DNA of 64,000 nucleotides from an uncultured Bacteroidota bacterium (GTDB lineage: Bacteria > Bacteroidota > Bacteroidia > Chitinophagales > Chitinophagaceae). Under the pieces are notes generated by a model, which did no database searches, was not told the DNA's origin, and saw nothing but the letters and a program-made list of their open reading frames with translations. Both the position numbers and the translations under genes were made by a program. Of the stretch, positions 28,669-37,207 are shown in pieces; within the stretch, counting starts at the first letter, position 1, and each line of letters begins with the position of its first letter. The DNA is taken from NCBI GenBank assembly GCA_903831575.1, contig CAIKYB010000033.1, positions 53,852 to 117,851 on the forward strand. The letters run 5' to 3'.

Positions 28669-28941
28669 ATGGTTGTTAATGAATGGGGTGTTTTAACGTT
28701 TAAACGTATACATTTGAATGATGTATAAAAGACAATCAAGCTATTTGATGTAATAGCTGTTATTACGGAAGATAAGATCAACTGTGAGGATGAGACAATA
28801 AGAAAACTCTTATTACCATTCCTAGATACAGGATTTACAGATGGGCCTCATCAAGGGTATATTTCAAGATTAGAAGAAGCTTTTGGAGAAAATGTTGAAC
28901 TTATTTCTGTTGAGGGAGAAGATTCTAATGCTGTTTATTGA
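28669..28941 (+). pseudogene. Small ORF split by an in-frame TAA
   Basis: From ATG at 28669 one frame runs to a TGA at 28939-28941 with only one interruption, a TAA at 28726-28728 (codon 20). The second part has no start codon but reads as a sensible acidic protein, with IAVITEDKINCEDE, FTDGPHQGYISRLEEAFG and ISVEGEDS. A nonsense-mutated gene of 91 codons is the simplest reading. The family is unknown. A long hairpin follows directly. Confidence 0.5.
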
Positions 28942-28943
28942 AA

Positions 28944-28975
28944 AATTCCCTGTTCTATTGCTAAAACAGGGAATT
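28944..28975 (-). terminator. Hairpin terminator (possibly bidirectional)
   Basis: An 11-bp perfect stem (AATTCCCTGTT / AACAGGGAATT) with a 10-nt loop. On the minus strand it is followed by TTTTT, fitting the end of the gene at 29132-29374. On the plus strand it sits just after the split ORF but lacks a T tract. Confidence 0.65.
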
Positions 28976-28984
28976 ACAGACAAA

Positions 28985-29123
28985 AAAGGGGAAAACAAGA
29001 GGGAAAACCAGGGGAAACCTACCTAACCTACCGTACATCCATCCATATAGCTACGTATATTCCTATTTACTCCTCTTCTATTATGTTCTGCTTTTCCTCC
29101 AAAAGCCTTTACTGTATTGGATT
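28985..29123 (+). repeat. Island repeat, copy 1 (intergenic)
   Basis: A purine-rich stretch, then a C/A-rich stretch, then a conserved 36-bp block at 29065-29100 that matches 39811-39846 at 32 positions. Weaker similarity continues for another 23 bp (TAC-GTATTG). The second copy lies inside the polymerase gene where it shifts the frame. Edges are approximate because of indels. Confidence 0.5.
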
Positions 29124-29131
29124 ACAGAGCA

Positions 29132-29374
29132 TCAAAATTTCACATCAATTTTGAAAATATAATAGGGCCACCATTGATTGATAACCCTATAAATTAGAAT
29201 GTGTTGTGGAAGCTGCCTAATTTCTTCTACAACTACCCAGCTATTCTCTTTGAAATGTGCTGTATCTTGAAGCACCTGTACATTAAATGGTGTAAAGAGC
29301 TGCCTTATTTTACCCTTTTGATTTATAACGATTAACGTGTTATTGTTCACGAATGTAAATTTTGGTGGATCCAT
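29132..29374 (-). CDS. Small hypothetical protein
   Basis: An 80-residue ORF starting MDPPKFTFVNNN, with a C-terminus rich in aromatic residues (INQWWPYYIF). No signal peptide or known motif is present. Its first 12 codons are repeated as a truncated copy at 34010-34063. Its end coincides with a minus-strand terminator at 28944, which supports expression. It overlaps the presumed promoter zone of the divergent lipoprotein gene at 29408. Confidence 0.5.
   Translation of the reverse strand: MDPPKFTFVNNNTLIVINQKGKIRQLFTPFNVQVLQDTAHFKENSWVVVEEIRQLPQHILIYRVINQWWPYYIFKIDVKF
29335..29374. repeat. Duplicated upstream cassette, copy 1
   Basis: 40 bp matching 34024-34063 at 37 positions. Each copy lies 33-38 bp upstream of a plus-strand exported-protein gene. 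This copy contains a TTTG at 29361-29364 and is followed by TATATTTG at 29389-29396, a plausible -33/-7 promoter pair (24-bp spacer) for the gene at 29408. On the minus strand it encodes the start of the 80-residue ORF. Confidence 0.65.
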
Positions 29375-29407
29375 AGTTTAAATTGGTTTATATTTGATTA
29401 AAATGAT

Positions 29408-30199
29408 ATGAATATGAAAAAAGTAATTGGGCTATCTATTGTGCTGTTAATTTTTGTAGCATTAAATTCTTGCTCAACAAATGGTTCAGCAAATTCGAAT
29501 AATTCAAACGGTAATGGTAAGTTGAGTAAGATAGTAATTCAGTCTTCAAATGGTAATGTTTCTCTGAATTTTTCATACAATAGTAATGGAAATTTTATTC
29601 GATATTACTCTTCTGATGCCAGTGGATCAAGAATTTTTGAAGAGTGGACTTACACTAGGAATTCTAATGAAAAAATAGTTGGGATTTATTTCAAAAATAC
29701 ATCTCAAAATTACTCAGAGTATACTAATTATAATCTGAATTCTAATGGGGAGTACATATCGAGTATAAAAACACCAAGTAATCAATTTGCTAATAGAGAC
29801 AGTGTTGTGTACCATTATAACAATGGCAAAATAAGTCAAACTGAAACCTATACATCATATAACCTAGGGGCATGGGTTTTAGATTACAAAGAAAGATATA
29901 ATTATGACAACAATTACAATATGTTGAGCATTGATAGATTAAATAATAGTAACCAGTGGAATAATTATAAAACTTTTACTTATGATTCGAATCCTTCAGC
30001 AGTTGATTGGAATGATGATGTTTTAGAAATAACAAATTCACTGGGTATTCATAATAATACACTTACCGAATCCACTAGTTCTTACAATTTTACCTTCAGT
30101 TATACTTATGGCTCTAACAATAGACCTAATTCTGCAAGTGTTTTAAGGACTTATACATCAAGTCCTACACAAACTGAAAACTGGCAATATTACTATTAA
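29408..30199 (+). CDS. Cargo lipoprotein with YD-like repeats
   Basis: The 263-residue protein has a lipoprotein signal (LNSC, Cys at about 22) and an Asn/Ser-rich linker. It then has repeated strands of the form FSYNSNGNFIRYY, YNLNSNGEYISSI, YHYNNGKISQTETY and YNYDNNYNMLSID, typical of Bacteroidota YD/DUF4595-like surface lipoproteins. The start may be Met1 at 29408 or Met3 at 29414. It heads a four-gene plus-strand run of exported proteins (29408-31972). Function is unknown. Confidence 0.7.
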   Translation: MNMKKVIGLSIVLLIFVALNSCSTNGSANSNNSNGNGKLSKIVIQSSNGNVSLNFSYNSNGNFIRYYSSDASGSRIFEEWTYTRNSNEKIVGIYFKNTSQNYSEYTNYNLNSNGEYISSIKTPSNQFANRDSVVYHYNNGKISQTETYTSYNLGAWVLDYKERYNYDNNYNMLSIDRLNNSNQWNNYKTFTYDSNPSAVDWNDDVLEITNSLGIHNNTLTESTSSYNFTFSYTYGSNNRPNSASVLRTYTSSPTQTENWQYYY

Positions 30200-30207
30200 T
30201 AAAAAAC

Positions 30208-30894
30208 ATGAAAAAACTACTATCAATTGCATTTGCAGCAATCTTGCTTCAATCTTGCTCAACACAAAACCCCAATCCTAATAGCAATGGGAATAACACT
30301 ACTAGCTTACCAAGTGTTACTATTTGCAATCAAGTGTGGATGACAAAAAACTTAGATGTTTCGACATATAGAAATGGTGATGTAATACCTCAAGTAACAG
30401 ATTCTGCACAATGGGCTAATTTAACTACTGGAGCTTGGTGTTATTATAATAATGATCCTGCCAATGGACCTATTTATGGCAAATTGTATAATTATTATTC
30501 AGTAGTTGACCCTAGAGGATTAGCTCCAACTGGCTGGCATATACCAAGTCACTCAGAATGGAAAAGACTAGTTAAATGTGTTGATCCAACTTCAGACACA
30601 ACTATTATTGGTATAATTTCTAATAATGCAGGAGGACCCTTAAAAGAAGTAGGAACTTCTAATTGGAAGACTCCTAATACAGGTGCAACAAATACTAGTA
30701 ATTTCTCTGCTTTAGGAGGAGGAAGAAGACATTCAACTCCTTCAGTTGACTTTGGGTATAAAACATATCAAGGGAATTGGTGGATTACAGACCAATATGT
30801 TTTTAGATTAGATAATAATAACACTGATGTTTACATTTATGAATATACTTTTGAACCAACAACAGGCGTTTCTGTTCGCTGCATTAAAGATTAA
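30208..30894 (+). CDS. FISUMP-domain lipoprotein
   Basis: The 228-residue protein carries a lipoprotein signal (LQSC) and then one FISUMP domain (Fibrobacter succinogenes major paralogous domain). Hallmarks are CNQVWMTKNLDVSTYRNG, GKLYNYYSVVDPRGLAP, GWHIPSHSEWKRL, and a C-terminal GVSVRCIKD. FISUMP proteins are surface lipoproteins of unknown biochemical role. It starts 8 bp after the preceding lipoprotein gene and is probably cotranscribed. Confidence 0.87.
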   Translation: MKKLLSIAFAAILLQSCSTQNPNPNSNGNNTTSLPSVTICNQVWMTKNLDVSTYRNGDVIPQVTDSAQWANLTTGAWCYYNNDPANGPIYGKLYNYYSVVDPRGLAPTGWHIPSHSEWKRLVKCVDPTSDTTIIGIISNNAGGPLKEVGTSNWKTPNTGATNTSNFSALGGGRRHSTPSVDFGYKTYQGNWWITDQYVFRLDNNNTDVYIYEYTFEPTTGVSVRCIKD

Positions 30895-30907
30895 TTCAAA
30901 CAAAATC

Positions 30908-31489
30908 ATGAAAAGAAACATAACATTCACACTACTCTTAATAACAAATATTTCGTTTGGGCAATTTTCTTTGTCAAACACAATTTTTGCAAAATCATAT
31001 AGCAAAGAAGAATCATTATATAAATCAAAAAGTTATGTAATTGATAAAATAATTGGAAGTTCTAGTGATCCTGTGCAGTTTGAAATTGATCCTTTGGCAG
31101 CAACAAGTTCCGGAGAACTTACTTCTCTAGTATATGAATGTGATTCAAAAAAACTGGAAGGATTATTATTTGCTTTCTATGGTGATTATTGGAATGATGC
31201 TGGTGTTGTTTACCAAGGATATGGGTTTAAAAACTTCAACAAAGAAGACGCTTTAACAATGCTTTCAAAAATAGATAAAATAATAAATCAGAACATGGAT
31301 TATATAGACCGTGATTATGATAATAATAATGTTTATTTTAATTTTCAAGACCTCACTTTTTTAATATACCGAGACAAATTTATGAATACTAAGATGAGGG
31401 TATTTTGGAACACTTTTGATGCAGACTGGGATTATTCTGCTTTTGTAAAAACAAAAAAAAGACTAGAAAGAAAGTTGAAAACAAAGTAA
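30908..31489 (+). CDS. Secreted protein of unknown function
   Basis: Taken from ATG 30908 because MKRNITFTLLLITNISFGQ is a clean signal peptide; an upstream in-frame ATG at 30827 would place the signal internally and overlap the FISUMP gene. The mature part of about 174 residues has no Cys pair or known motif, with a charged C-terminus (KKRLERKLKTK). It starts 13 bp after the FISUMP gene. Confidence 0.6.
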   Translation: MKRNITFTLLLITNISFGQFSLSNTIFAKSYSKEESLYKSKSYVIDKIIGSSSDPVQFEIDPLAATSSGELTSLVYECDSKKLEGLLFAFYGDYWNDAGVVYQGYGFKNFNKEDALTMLSKIDKIINQNMDYIDRDYDNNNVYFNFQDLTFLIYRDKFMNTKMRVFWNTFDADWDYSAFVKTKKRLERKLKTK

Positions 31490-31537
31490 AAAATTGATTT
31501 TATAATTCAATTTTCTCAATTCACATAAAATAGTAAA

Positions 31538-31972
31538 ATGAAAAAAATACTTTTAGTTATATTCCTAACAATTCCATTTTTATCAAAATCCCAATGTTCA
31601 TTTAATTTTAATGATTTAGTAAGAGCATTAAAAAGCAATGAAACAACTCTAAGTATTGAACTATCAAATAAAGGATATATTTATAATTCAAAAGAATCAA
31701 TTTATGGATGTGGTGGATATGATGGCTATTTGTTCAAGCGTTATTTTGAAGATGGTGGAATTGGAATTGACTACTTGATGCCTAATTCAAGTTATGAAAT
31801 ACAGAAAATCATCAATGACGCAAAGATTTATGGAATGAGATTGACAGATAGCAACACTAACCCAGAAACTGGATTACCTAATAACATATATGAAGGAGGA
31901 AAAGGCAATTTAATGATGCAAATTTCCAGTAATGAGAAGTTTCATTCAATTACGATATATGGTATAAAATAG
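31538..31972 (+). CDS. Secreted protein of unknown function
   Basis: The 144-residue product has a signal peptide ending near LSKSQ and a small domain with the elements LSIELSNKGYIYNS and GGKGNLMMQISSNEKFHSITIYGIK. It is the last gene of the plus-strand exported-protein run. An AT-only hairpin follows its stop. Confidence 0.6.
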   Translation: MKKILLVIFLTIPFLSKSQCSFNFNDLVRALKSNETTLSIELSNKGYIYNSKESIYGCGGYDGYLFKRYFEDGGIGIDYLMPNSSYEIQKIINDAKIYGMRLTDSNTNPETGLPNNIYEGGKGNLMMQISSNEKFHSITIYGIK

Positions 31973-31975
31973 AAT

Positions 31976-32001
31976 AATTTATTTTTAGCGAAAAATAAAT
32001 T
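31976..32001 (+). terminator. AT-rich hairpin after the exported-protein run
   Basis: An 11-bp perfect inverted repeat (AATTTATTTTT / AAAAATAAATT) with loop AGCG directly after the gene at 31538. All pairs are A-T, so termination is uncertain. The rest of 31973-32301 has no gene; two short similar segments (TTTATTTAGTA) occur near 32073 and 32107. Confidence 0.4.
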
Positions 32002-32301
32002 TCAGCACATTGAACTTAAATCAAATCACGATTATAAAATAAACAAACAATCACTCCAATATCAATTGAGGAGAGGTTTATTTAGTACCATGGGAACATC
32101 TCAATGAGAGATTTATTTAGTAATACATAACACTTCATTTATTTAAACGGTTTGGTTTTAGTTATCCAACCAATTCCAACTTTTTAATTTTGATAATAGT
32201 GTTGAGATTCAAACTTACCATTTTAGCTTTTCAGTATTCTTATGCCCCAGTTCAAATAATTTATTTTCTCAAGTAGCTCGTTAACATCAATTTACTTTTT
32301 A

Positions 32302-33207
32302 TTATTCAGTATCTTCTACTCCCCATTTATATTTTTTACTTGATTGAATTTTACCATCTTCTGTGTACCACATCCAATCACCTGTTTTTACCCAAGTGTT
32401 ATTGTCAGTAACAAAAATGTAACCTCCAACAATCTTGAGTTCTCCATCATCCCATTTTTCTACTCCTGATTTGAATTGTTGAGTTGCGTCAATTGTCCCA
32501 TCTTTTTTATAAAATTTCCAAGTTCCGATTTTAACATTAGTGTTTCCACCTTCATAAAATTGCCCTTCAGTTTGAATTTTACCATTTTCAAAATATGAAG
32601 CGTATTTCCCTATCATATAATCTCCACTCAAATCACTTGTTGTGTATTCCTCATTGAGTTTTCCAGAATATTCGTGATAAATTTTTACATGCCACTTTAA
32701 ATTTGGCAATACTGTTTCTTCTGAAAGTAATGAGTTGAATCGAGAGTAAATCTTTTTTATAGAACCTTGTTCTAAAAATGGTCCTATCCATTCAACCCAA
32801 TTCTTTTCATCGTTTTGATGTTTCGAATAAACAACTTTGCCCTTATTGTATTTTTTTTGGGATATAATATTGCCTGAAGAATCCCAATATTTTTCAGTTC
32901 CATCTGGTAATCCAAAATAATAATTTTTATCCTGTCGTAGGTTGCCATTTTCATCAAAAAGTTTGTAATTACCGTGAAGCAAGTTACCGCCTGAACCGCC
33001 TTCCGTTGATTTAATTTTTGAAAAATCAGTATACCAAAAATATTCGTTTTTTACGTCATAATTTGTCACACAACCTGAAACACAAATTTTGAATATTTCA
33101 ATTGCGTTGGTGTAATTTATCTTTATTTCTTTTGTCTGAATACTTGTTTGCCCGTAACAAACAATGTTCATAAAAAAGAATGTCAGAACATAAATTATAT
33201 GTCTCAT
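32302..33207 (-). CDS. Secreted MORN-repeat (YwqK-like) protein
   Basis: The 301-residue product has a signal peptide (cleavage near CYGQ) and at least five MORN_2-type repeats of the pattern YFENGKIQTEGQFYEGG, YKKDGTIDATQQFKSG and YTEDGKIQSSKKYKWG. Database relatives are often called toxin-antitoxin YwqK antitoxins, but the export signal argues against that here; a surface or periplasmic beta-strip role is more likely. It stands alone on the minus strand. Confidence 0.75.
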   Translation of the reverse strand: MRHIIYVLTFFFMNIVCYGQTSIQTKEIKINYTNAIEIFKICVSGCVTNYDVKNEYFWYTDFSKIKSTEGGSGGNLLHGNYKLFDENGNLRQDKNYYFGLPDGTEKYWDSSGNIISQKKYNKGKVVYSKHQNDEKNWVEWIGPFLEQGSIKKIYSRFNSLLSEETVLPNLKWHVKIYHEYSGKLNEEYTTSDLSGDYMIGKYASYFENGKIQTEGQFYEGGNTNVKIGTWKFYKKDGTIDATQQFKSGVEKWDDGELKIVGGYIFVTDNNTWVKTGDWMWYTEDGKIQSSKKYKWGVEDTE

Positions 33208-33465
33208 ATAGGACTTTTTTAGATTACGAGTGTCAAGTACTTATTTGATCATAAAGTTTTATAAAAGAGAAACTTTAGACATTGAGTCAGTGTTCTAATT
33301 AGTTTTTCAATTTAACATTTTGGACAATAAAAATTAAAATAAAACTGATAAGGGTAACAAGCTATATTATATTGCTTATTAATTAAAAGCATCTTGAAAA
33401 ATATAATAAATTACAAAAGTTCATTTTTAATGAAAATTATTTTAAGGGAGTATATTTTTTAGACA

Positions 33466-33810
33466 TCAATATCCCTGCCATCTCCAATTATAAATTACAC
33501 CTGATTTATTTACATAAAACATCCTTGTTCTCGTATAACCCTGTTGTTGAGGGGCTGTATATCCAACAGACCCATCATAATTATTGTAAACTTTTCCAGG
33601 TTGCTGCCCAAGATTTACGTAACTACCATAAATCAAAATTTCTCCACCCTGTCCATCATCTGTAACGCTTTGAGGCGGTCCCCAACTTTGATAAAGCTGT
33701 GCCTTTGTTGAACCGACCCATGATTGCATTAATTTACTTGGAGAAGAACATTTTGTAAGCGTTGTTATAAAAATTAAAAAAAATACATACGATTTGAAAC
33801 TTATTTTCAT
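33466..33810 (-). CDS. Small lipoprotein
   Basis: The 114-residue protein has a lipoprotein signal (LTKC, Cys at about 21). Its domain has LMQSWVGSTKAQLYQSWGPP followed by a strand GGEILIYG and a C-terminal FYVNKSGVIYNWRWQGY. The SWVG-(4)-L---WG-P pattern resembles small outer-membrane lipoproteins of the SmpA/BamE-like two-helix, three-strand type, without certainty. The flanking gaps 33208-33465 and 33811-34009 hold nothing recognisable. Confidence 0.6.
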   Translation of the reverse strand: MKISFKSYVFFLIFITTLTKCSSPSKLMQSWVGSTKAQLYQSWGPPQSVTDDGQGGEILIYGSYVNLGQQPGKVYNNYDGSVGYTAPQQQGYTRTRMFYVNKSGVIYNWRWQGY

Positions 33811-34009
33811 AATTTATTGTTTAGAGTTTATAATACCTATATAACTAGATAATACCATTGCTTATCTTAACCAAATATAAAATATTTATATTAATATCAA
33901 TATAAATTGCTAAAATGTATTTTATATTGTCATCATTAAAGAACGAATTAATATTGTTTTTTTACTTATTTTAAATTGTTTTTTTTCTTCTGAACAATGT
34001 GATGATTGT

Positions 34010-34063
34010 TTAGGCTAACATAAAGGTGTTGTTGTTCACGAATGTAAATTTTGGAGGATCCAT
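34010..34063 (-). pseudogene. Truncated copy of the 80-residue ORF / upstream cassette, copy 2
   Basis: Reading leftward from 34063 the frame gives MDPPKFTFVNNN, identical to the start of the ORF at 29132-29374, then FMLA and a stop. Nucleotides 34024-34063 match 29335-29374 at 37 of 40 positions. It lies 38 bp upstream of the metallopeptidase-like gene, so the retained part may serve as a promoter region rather than a gene. Confidence 0.6.
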
Positions 34064-34101
34064 TTTGTTTATTTAGTTTAGATTATTAATTTTTTACGCT
34101 G

Positions 34102-35127
34102 ATGTTCAAAAAACTATTTCTCTCCTTTTTGCTTGGATTGTTATTTTATACTAGCTTCTCTCAGAATAAAATAACAATTAATAAATCATGTAGTTACTAT
34201 GGTGAAAAAACTCCGACAAATGTTTATACATTCAGCTCCGATAGGGAAGCTCAAAGTATATTAAACATGATTTTATCTGCATCAGGATTATCTTCAAATT
34301 TCAAATTAGTTGCAGGTGATGTTCCAAATGCTGCAGCAGTTATTTTATTAAACCCAAGTACTAAAGAACCAGAGCGTTATATCATATATAATCAAACGTT
34401 TATGTATAATATAGAAAAAAGAATAAACTATTGGGCATCTGTTAGTATACTTGCACATGAAATAGGTCATCATTTAAATGGTCATAGTTTAATGCCTGGA
34501 GGTAGTAGACCATCTCTCGAATTAGAAGCTGATAAATTTTCTGGCTTTGTATCAGCTACACTTGGGGCCAACTTGGAGGATGCTCAAGCTGCTATAAACA
34601 ACCTTGTATTAGAAGAAGGATCTCTTACTCATCCACCAAAATCAGCCAGATTAGCAGCAATAGCAAATGGTTGGTATGAAAATAATAAATCGAAAACCTC
34701 AAGCATCAAAAACACAACAAAAAAACATACTATTGGTCAAAGAATTGGTGATAATGGAGTTGTAGTTTACTTAGACAATACTGGCGATCATGGATTAATT
34801 GCACTTGATGACCATATTTGGGCAACGACTAAAAGAGCAGTTGGTAATTGGAATGAAGCAAATGATGCATGTAATCATTTAGGAAATCAGTGGAGACTTC
34901 CTTCCAAAGATGAATTGAATTTAATAAGACTAAATAAAAATCTATTAAGAAAAGAAATTCAATATACAGCTTCAGGAGAACGAATATCTACTGAAGATTA
35001 TGGTATTTATTGGAGTTCCACTCAATGTTCAAATAGTTCTGCATGGGTAATTGATTTTTCAAATGGAGAACAAACTTGCCACGAAACAAATTATTTTTTT
35101 GGAATTAAAGCGATTCGTTCATTTTAA
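34102..35127 (+). CDS. Exported metallopeptidase-like protein fused to a DUF1566/FISUMP-like domain
   Basis: The 341-residue protein has a signal peptide ending near TSFSQ. An N-terminal domain carries the zinc motif HEIGHHLNGH and a downstream ELEADKFSGF that supplies the third ligand, as in M48-like metallopeptidases. After a Lys/Ser/Thr linker (about 195-210) comes a C-terminal DUF1566/FISUMP-like module: NEANDACNHLGNQWRLPSKDEL and YWSSTQCSNSSAWVIDFSNG. The second module often binds or decorates surfaces. The target is unknown. The gene follows the duplicated 40-bp cassette. Confidence 0.75.
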   Translation: MFKKLFLSFLLGLLFYTSFSQNKITINKSCSYYGEKTPTNVYTFSSDREAQSILNMILSASGLSSNFKLVAGDVPNAAAVILLNPSTKEPERYIIYNQTFMYNIEKRINYWASVSILAHEIGHHLNGHSLMPGGSRPSLELEADKFSGFVSATLGANLEDAQAAINNLVLEEGSLTHPPKSARLAAIANGWYENNKSKTSSIKNTTKKHTIGQRIGDNGVVVYLDNTGDHGLIALDDHIWATTKRAVGNWNEANDACNHLGNQWRLPSKDELNLIRLNKNLLRKEIQYTASGERISTEDYGIYWSSTQCSNSSAWVIDFSNGEQTCHETNYFFGIKAIRSF

Positions 35128-35150
35128 TTGAAACTATTTGACAATTCAGC

Positions 35151-36149
35151 TTATCTCAAATACCAACATTCATTCTTACCCTCCAATCCATGCCTCACTT
35201 GCTCTACAAAGTTGAATGCATTAACTGAACGGTCAAGGAAGTTATCAATGTATGTACTCTTATTTGCTCCTGTAAACAGGTTGTACAGCTTCCATAAGTT
35301 TATGTTACCATCAGCATCCCTGCAGAAGCTTTCATCTTTATAGAAGTCCCTAACTACTGTAGACATTTGTGTATCTCCAAACAGCATTGGTGGTATATCT
35401 TTCTTTACATCAGCAGGAAGATGATTGTACATTCTACATCTACCAATAAGCTGTGCAAATTGGTGTTCTGTAATTGAATGTTGTGTAAGTCTTTCCAGAT
35501 GATGTAGGTGAAATCCATGATTGTACTTTTCCAATAAATGCTTGATATTTATCTTCAGTTCATCTAATGTTCTAACTCTTACATCAGACATCAAGCCATC
35601 AGTCCAAATACATAAATTAGTACATACCTTATTTTGAAATCCAATAAACAGTTTAAAATGCTGTTCACTTTGACTTCTACTATACAGGTTATCCTGATTG
35701 TAAGCTTTAACTCCTCCTATAGTAAGTGAAAGAGTGTTCCCACCAATCTCAGCCTGCATACTAGGAACCTCAATAATGAAAGCCATGCGTTCATAGTAAA
35801 GGGTCTTTTCCCATTCAAACAATTGATTGGCAGATTTGTCTTTAGCTTCAGGGATTCTACCTTTTATGGGATGACTAACTCTTATGCTTGGACGAAGAAT
35901 ATGTTCCCCATGAAATATGTCAGCAGTGATAGAGGATGTTGCATCTATAAATTCATCATGGCTAATGAGGGTTTCATTATCTTTTACAAAAACAGGAATG
36001 ATATGCCTACTTTTCATTTCTTCCAAAGACATCTCTAATGTATTTGCTTCTATGAATGAACTGTGTTTATTCTCATTTGTTTGTTGTTCTTCCTGCTGAA
36101 GCATTACAGGATGAATAATTTCAGGGGTTAATATTTCAATGTGTTCCAT
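35151..36149 (-). CDS. DUF3871 family protein
   Basis: The 332-residue cytoplasmic protein matches DUF3871, found on Bacteroidota integrative elements and phages. Features are DIFHGEHILRPSIRVSHPIKGR, MAFIIEVPS, the LTIGGVKAYN strand and NLWKLYNLFTGANKSTYID. Its start overlaps the RecA-like ATPase gene by 14 bp, so the pair is translationally linked. The biochemical role is unknown; the context points to DNA metabolism of the element. Confidence 0.8.
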   Translation of the reverse strand: MEHIEILTPEIIHPVMLQQEEQQTNENKHSSFIEANTLEMSLEEMKSRHIIPVFVKDNETLISHDEFIDATSSITADIFHGEHILRPSIRVSHPIKGRIPEAKDKSANQLFEWEKTLYYERMAFIIEVPSMQAEIGGNTLSLTIGGVKAYNQDNLYSRSQSEQHFKLFIGFQNKVCTNLCIWTDGLMSDVRVRTLDELKINIKHLLEKYNHGFHLHHLERLTQHSITEHQFAQLIGRCRMYNHLPADVKKDIPPMLFGDTQMSTVVRDFYKDESFCRDADGNINLWKLYNLFTGANKSTYIDNFLDRSVNAFNFVEQVRHGLEGKNECWYLR

Positions 36150-37029
36150 TAGTATTTATTTTTTGATGAGCTAATTGTTGTTGTACATTTTGGTTTATCA
36201 TAATTTGCCTCTTACGAGTTTCAAATTCTGGTCTTAACACTTCCCTGTATTGTGGAAACTGTTGAAATAGATCTAACAATTCCTTTATAGAGGAAACGTT
36301 ACCAATTCTTTTACTTATTTCATCTACAGAAACTGAATCATTATTACTACACCATTGTAAAATCTTTCTTCCTGTATCAGGAGTGATGATAAAGGGTTCT
36401 TTATCTTGGAATAATCCTGTTCTGTCTTTTGTACAGAAAGCTTTGTGCTGTTGATCAATATCAAATGCTACACTCATTTCAAAATCAAACCCATCTCTGA
36501 TCATAGGAGCTGTTCCTGTTTTTTGTGGTATTTGTTTTCCATTGCGTTCAGACATTACATATTCTGTTTTGCTCCTGAGTGTGCATATAACATGACAGGA
36601 ACTGTTGATGATTGCATCAATATAACGTTGATAAATAGGTGTAATCATATTCCATGCTGTAAAGGAATTAGGGAATTTCATTTTTGCTGTTTCTTTTTCA
36701 TGAAGCTCTAAGCATCCTCCTTTACCACTCCAGGCATGTGTAGCATTATCAATGATGATAACCTCCATTCCTGCTTCTTCAGCTAATTTGATTGCTTCAA
36801 TGTATTTATCTGGATGAAAGGGTGCAGAAAGATTAATAACATTAAAATCCCCAAGATGACTGTAAAGAGAAGCGGAATGGTTCTCTGTATCAATTACACA
36901 TATCTTATTAAAATCTTTACAAAGCCCATAAGCTAGCATTATAGATGAAAAGGATTTACCTGAACCACTTGCTCCAGCTAATGACAGTTTTATTTTAGCT
37001 GCATTGCGTTTTGCTTTTTGTATTTGCAT
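36136..37029 (-). CDS. RecA-like AAA ATPase of the phage nucleotide-binding (AAA_24 / Sak4-like) type
   Basis: From ATG 37029 (MQIQKAKRNA) the product is 297 residues. It has a Walker A GASGSGKS, a Walker B VIIIDNATHAW, and a conserved TLRSKTEYV segment, the layout of phage ATPases that assist single-strand annealing or recombination. A longer frame from 37098 adds 23 hydrophobic residues without family match. It lies between the DUF3871 gene (14-bp overlap) and the small gene at 37208, forming a likely recombination/replication operon. Confidence 0.8.
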   Translation of the reverse strand: MQIQKAKRNAAKIKLSLAGASGSGKSFSSIMLAYGLCKDFNKICVIDTENHSASLYSHLGDFNVINLSAPFHPDKYIEAIKLAEEAGMEVIIIDNATHAWSGKGGCLELHEKETAKMKFPNSFTAWNMITPIYQRYIDAIINSSCHVICTLRSKTEYVMSERNGKQIPQKTGTAPMIRDGFDFEMSVAFDIDQQHKAFCTKDRTGLFQDKEPFIITPDTGRKILQWCSNNDSVSVDEISKRIGNVSSIKELLDLFQQFPQYREVLRPEFETRKRQIMINQNVQQQLAHQKINTNGTH

Positions 37030-37207
37030 TATATATACGTTTTTGAATGAATAAAAAAAGGGGCTGAGAATAACTCCCAACCCCATTCCACTAACCACAA
37101 ATTCTGCACAGCTGTAAAATGCTTGATGTTAAATTATAGCGTGATTAATGTGTGTTCTATATTTCCATGAAGCTATTTGAACAACATGCAGAATGTGTTT
37201 GTGTGTG

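Noticed and set aside
32302..33207. Antitoxin of a toxin-antitoxin system (YwqK-type name)
   Set aside because: The protein has an export signal and no adjacent toxin gene, so only the MORN-repeat description is kept.
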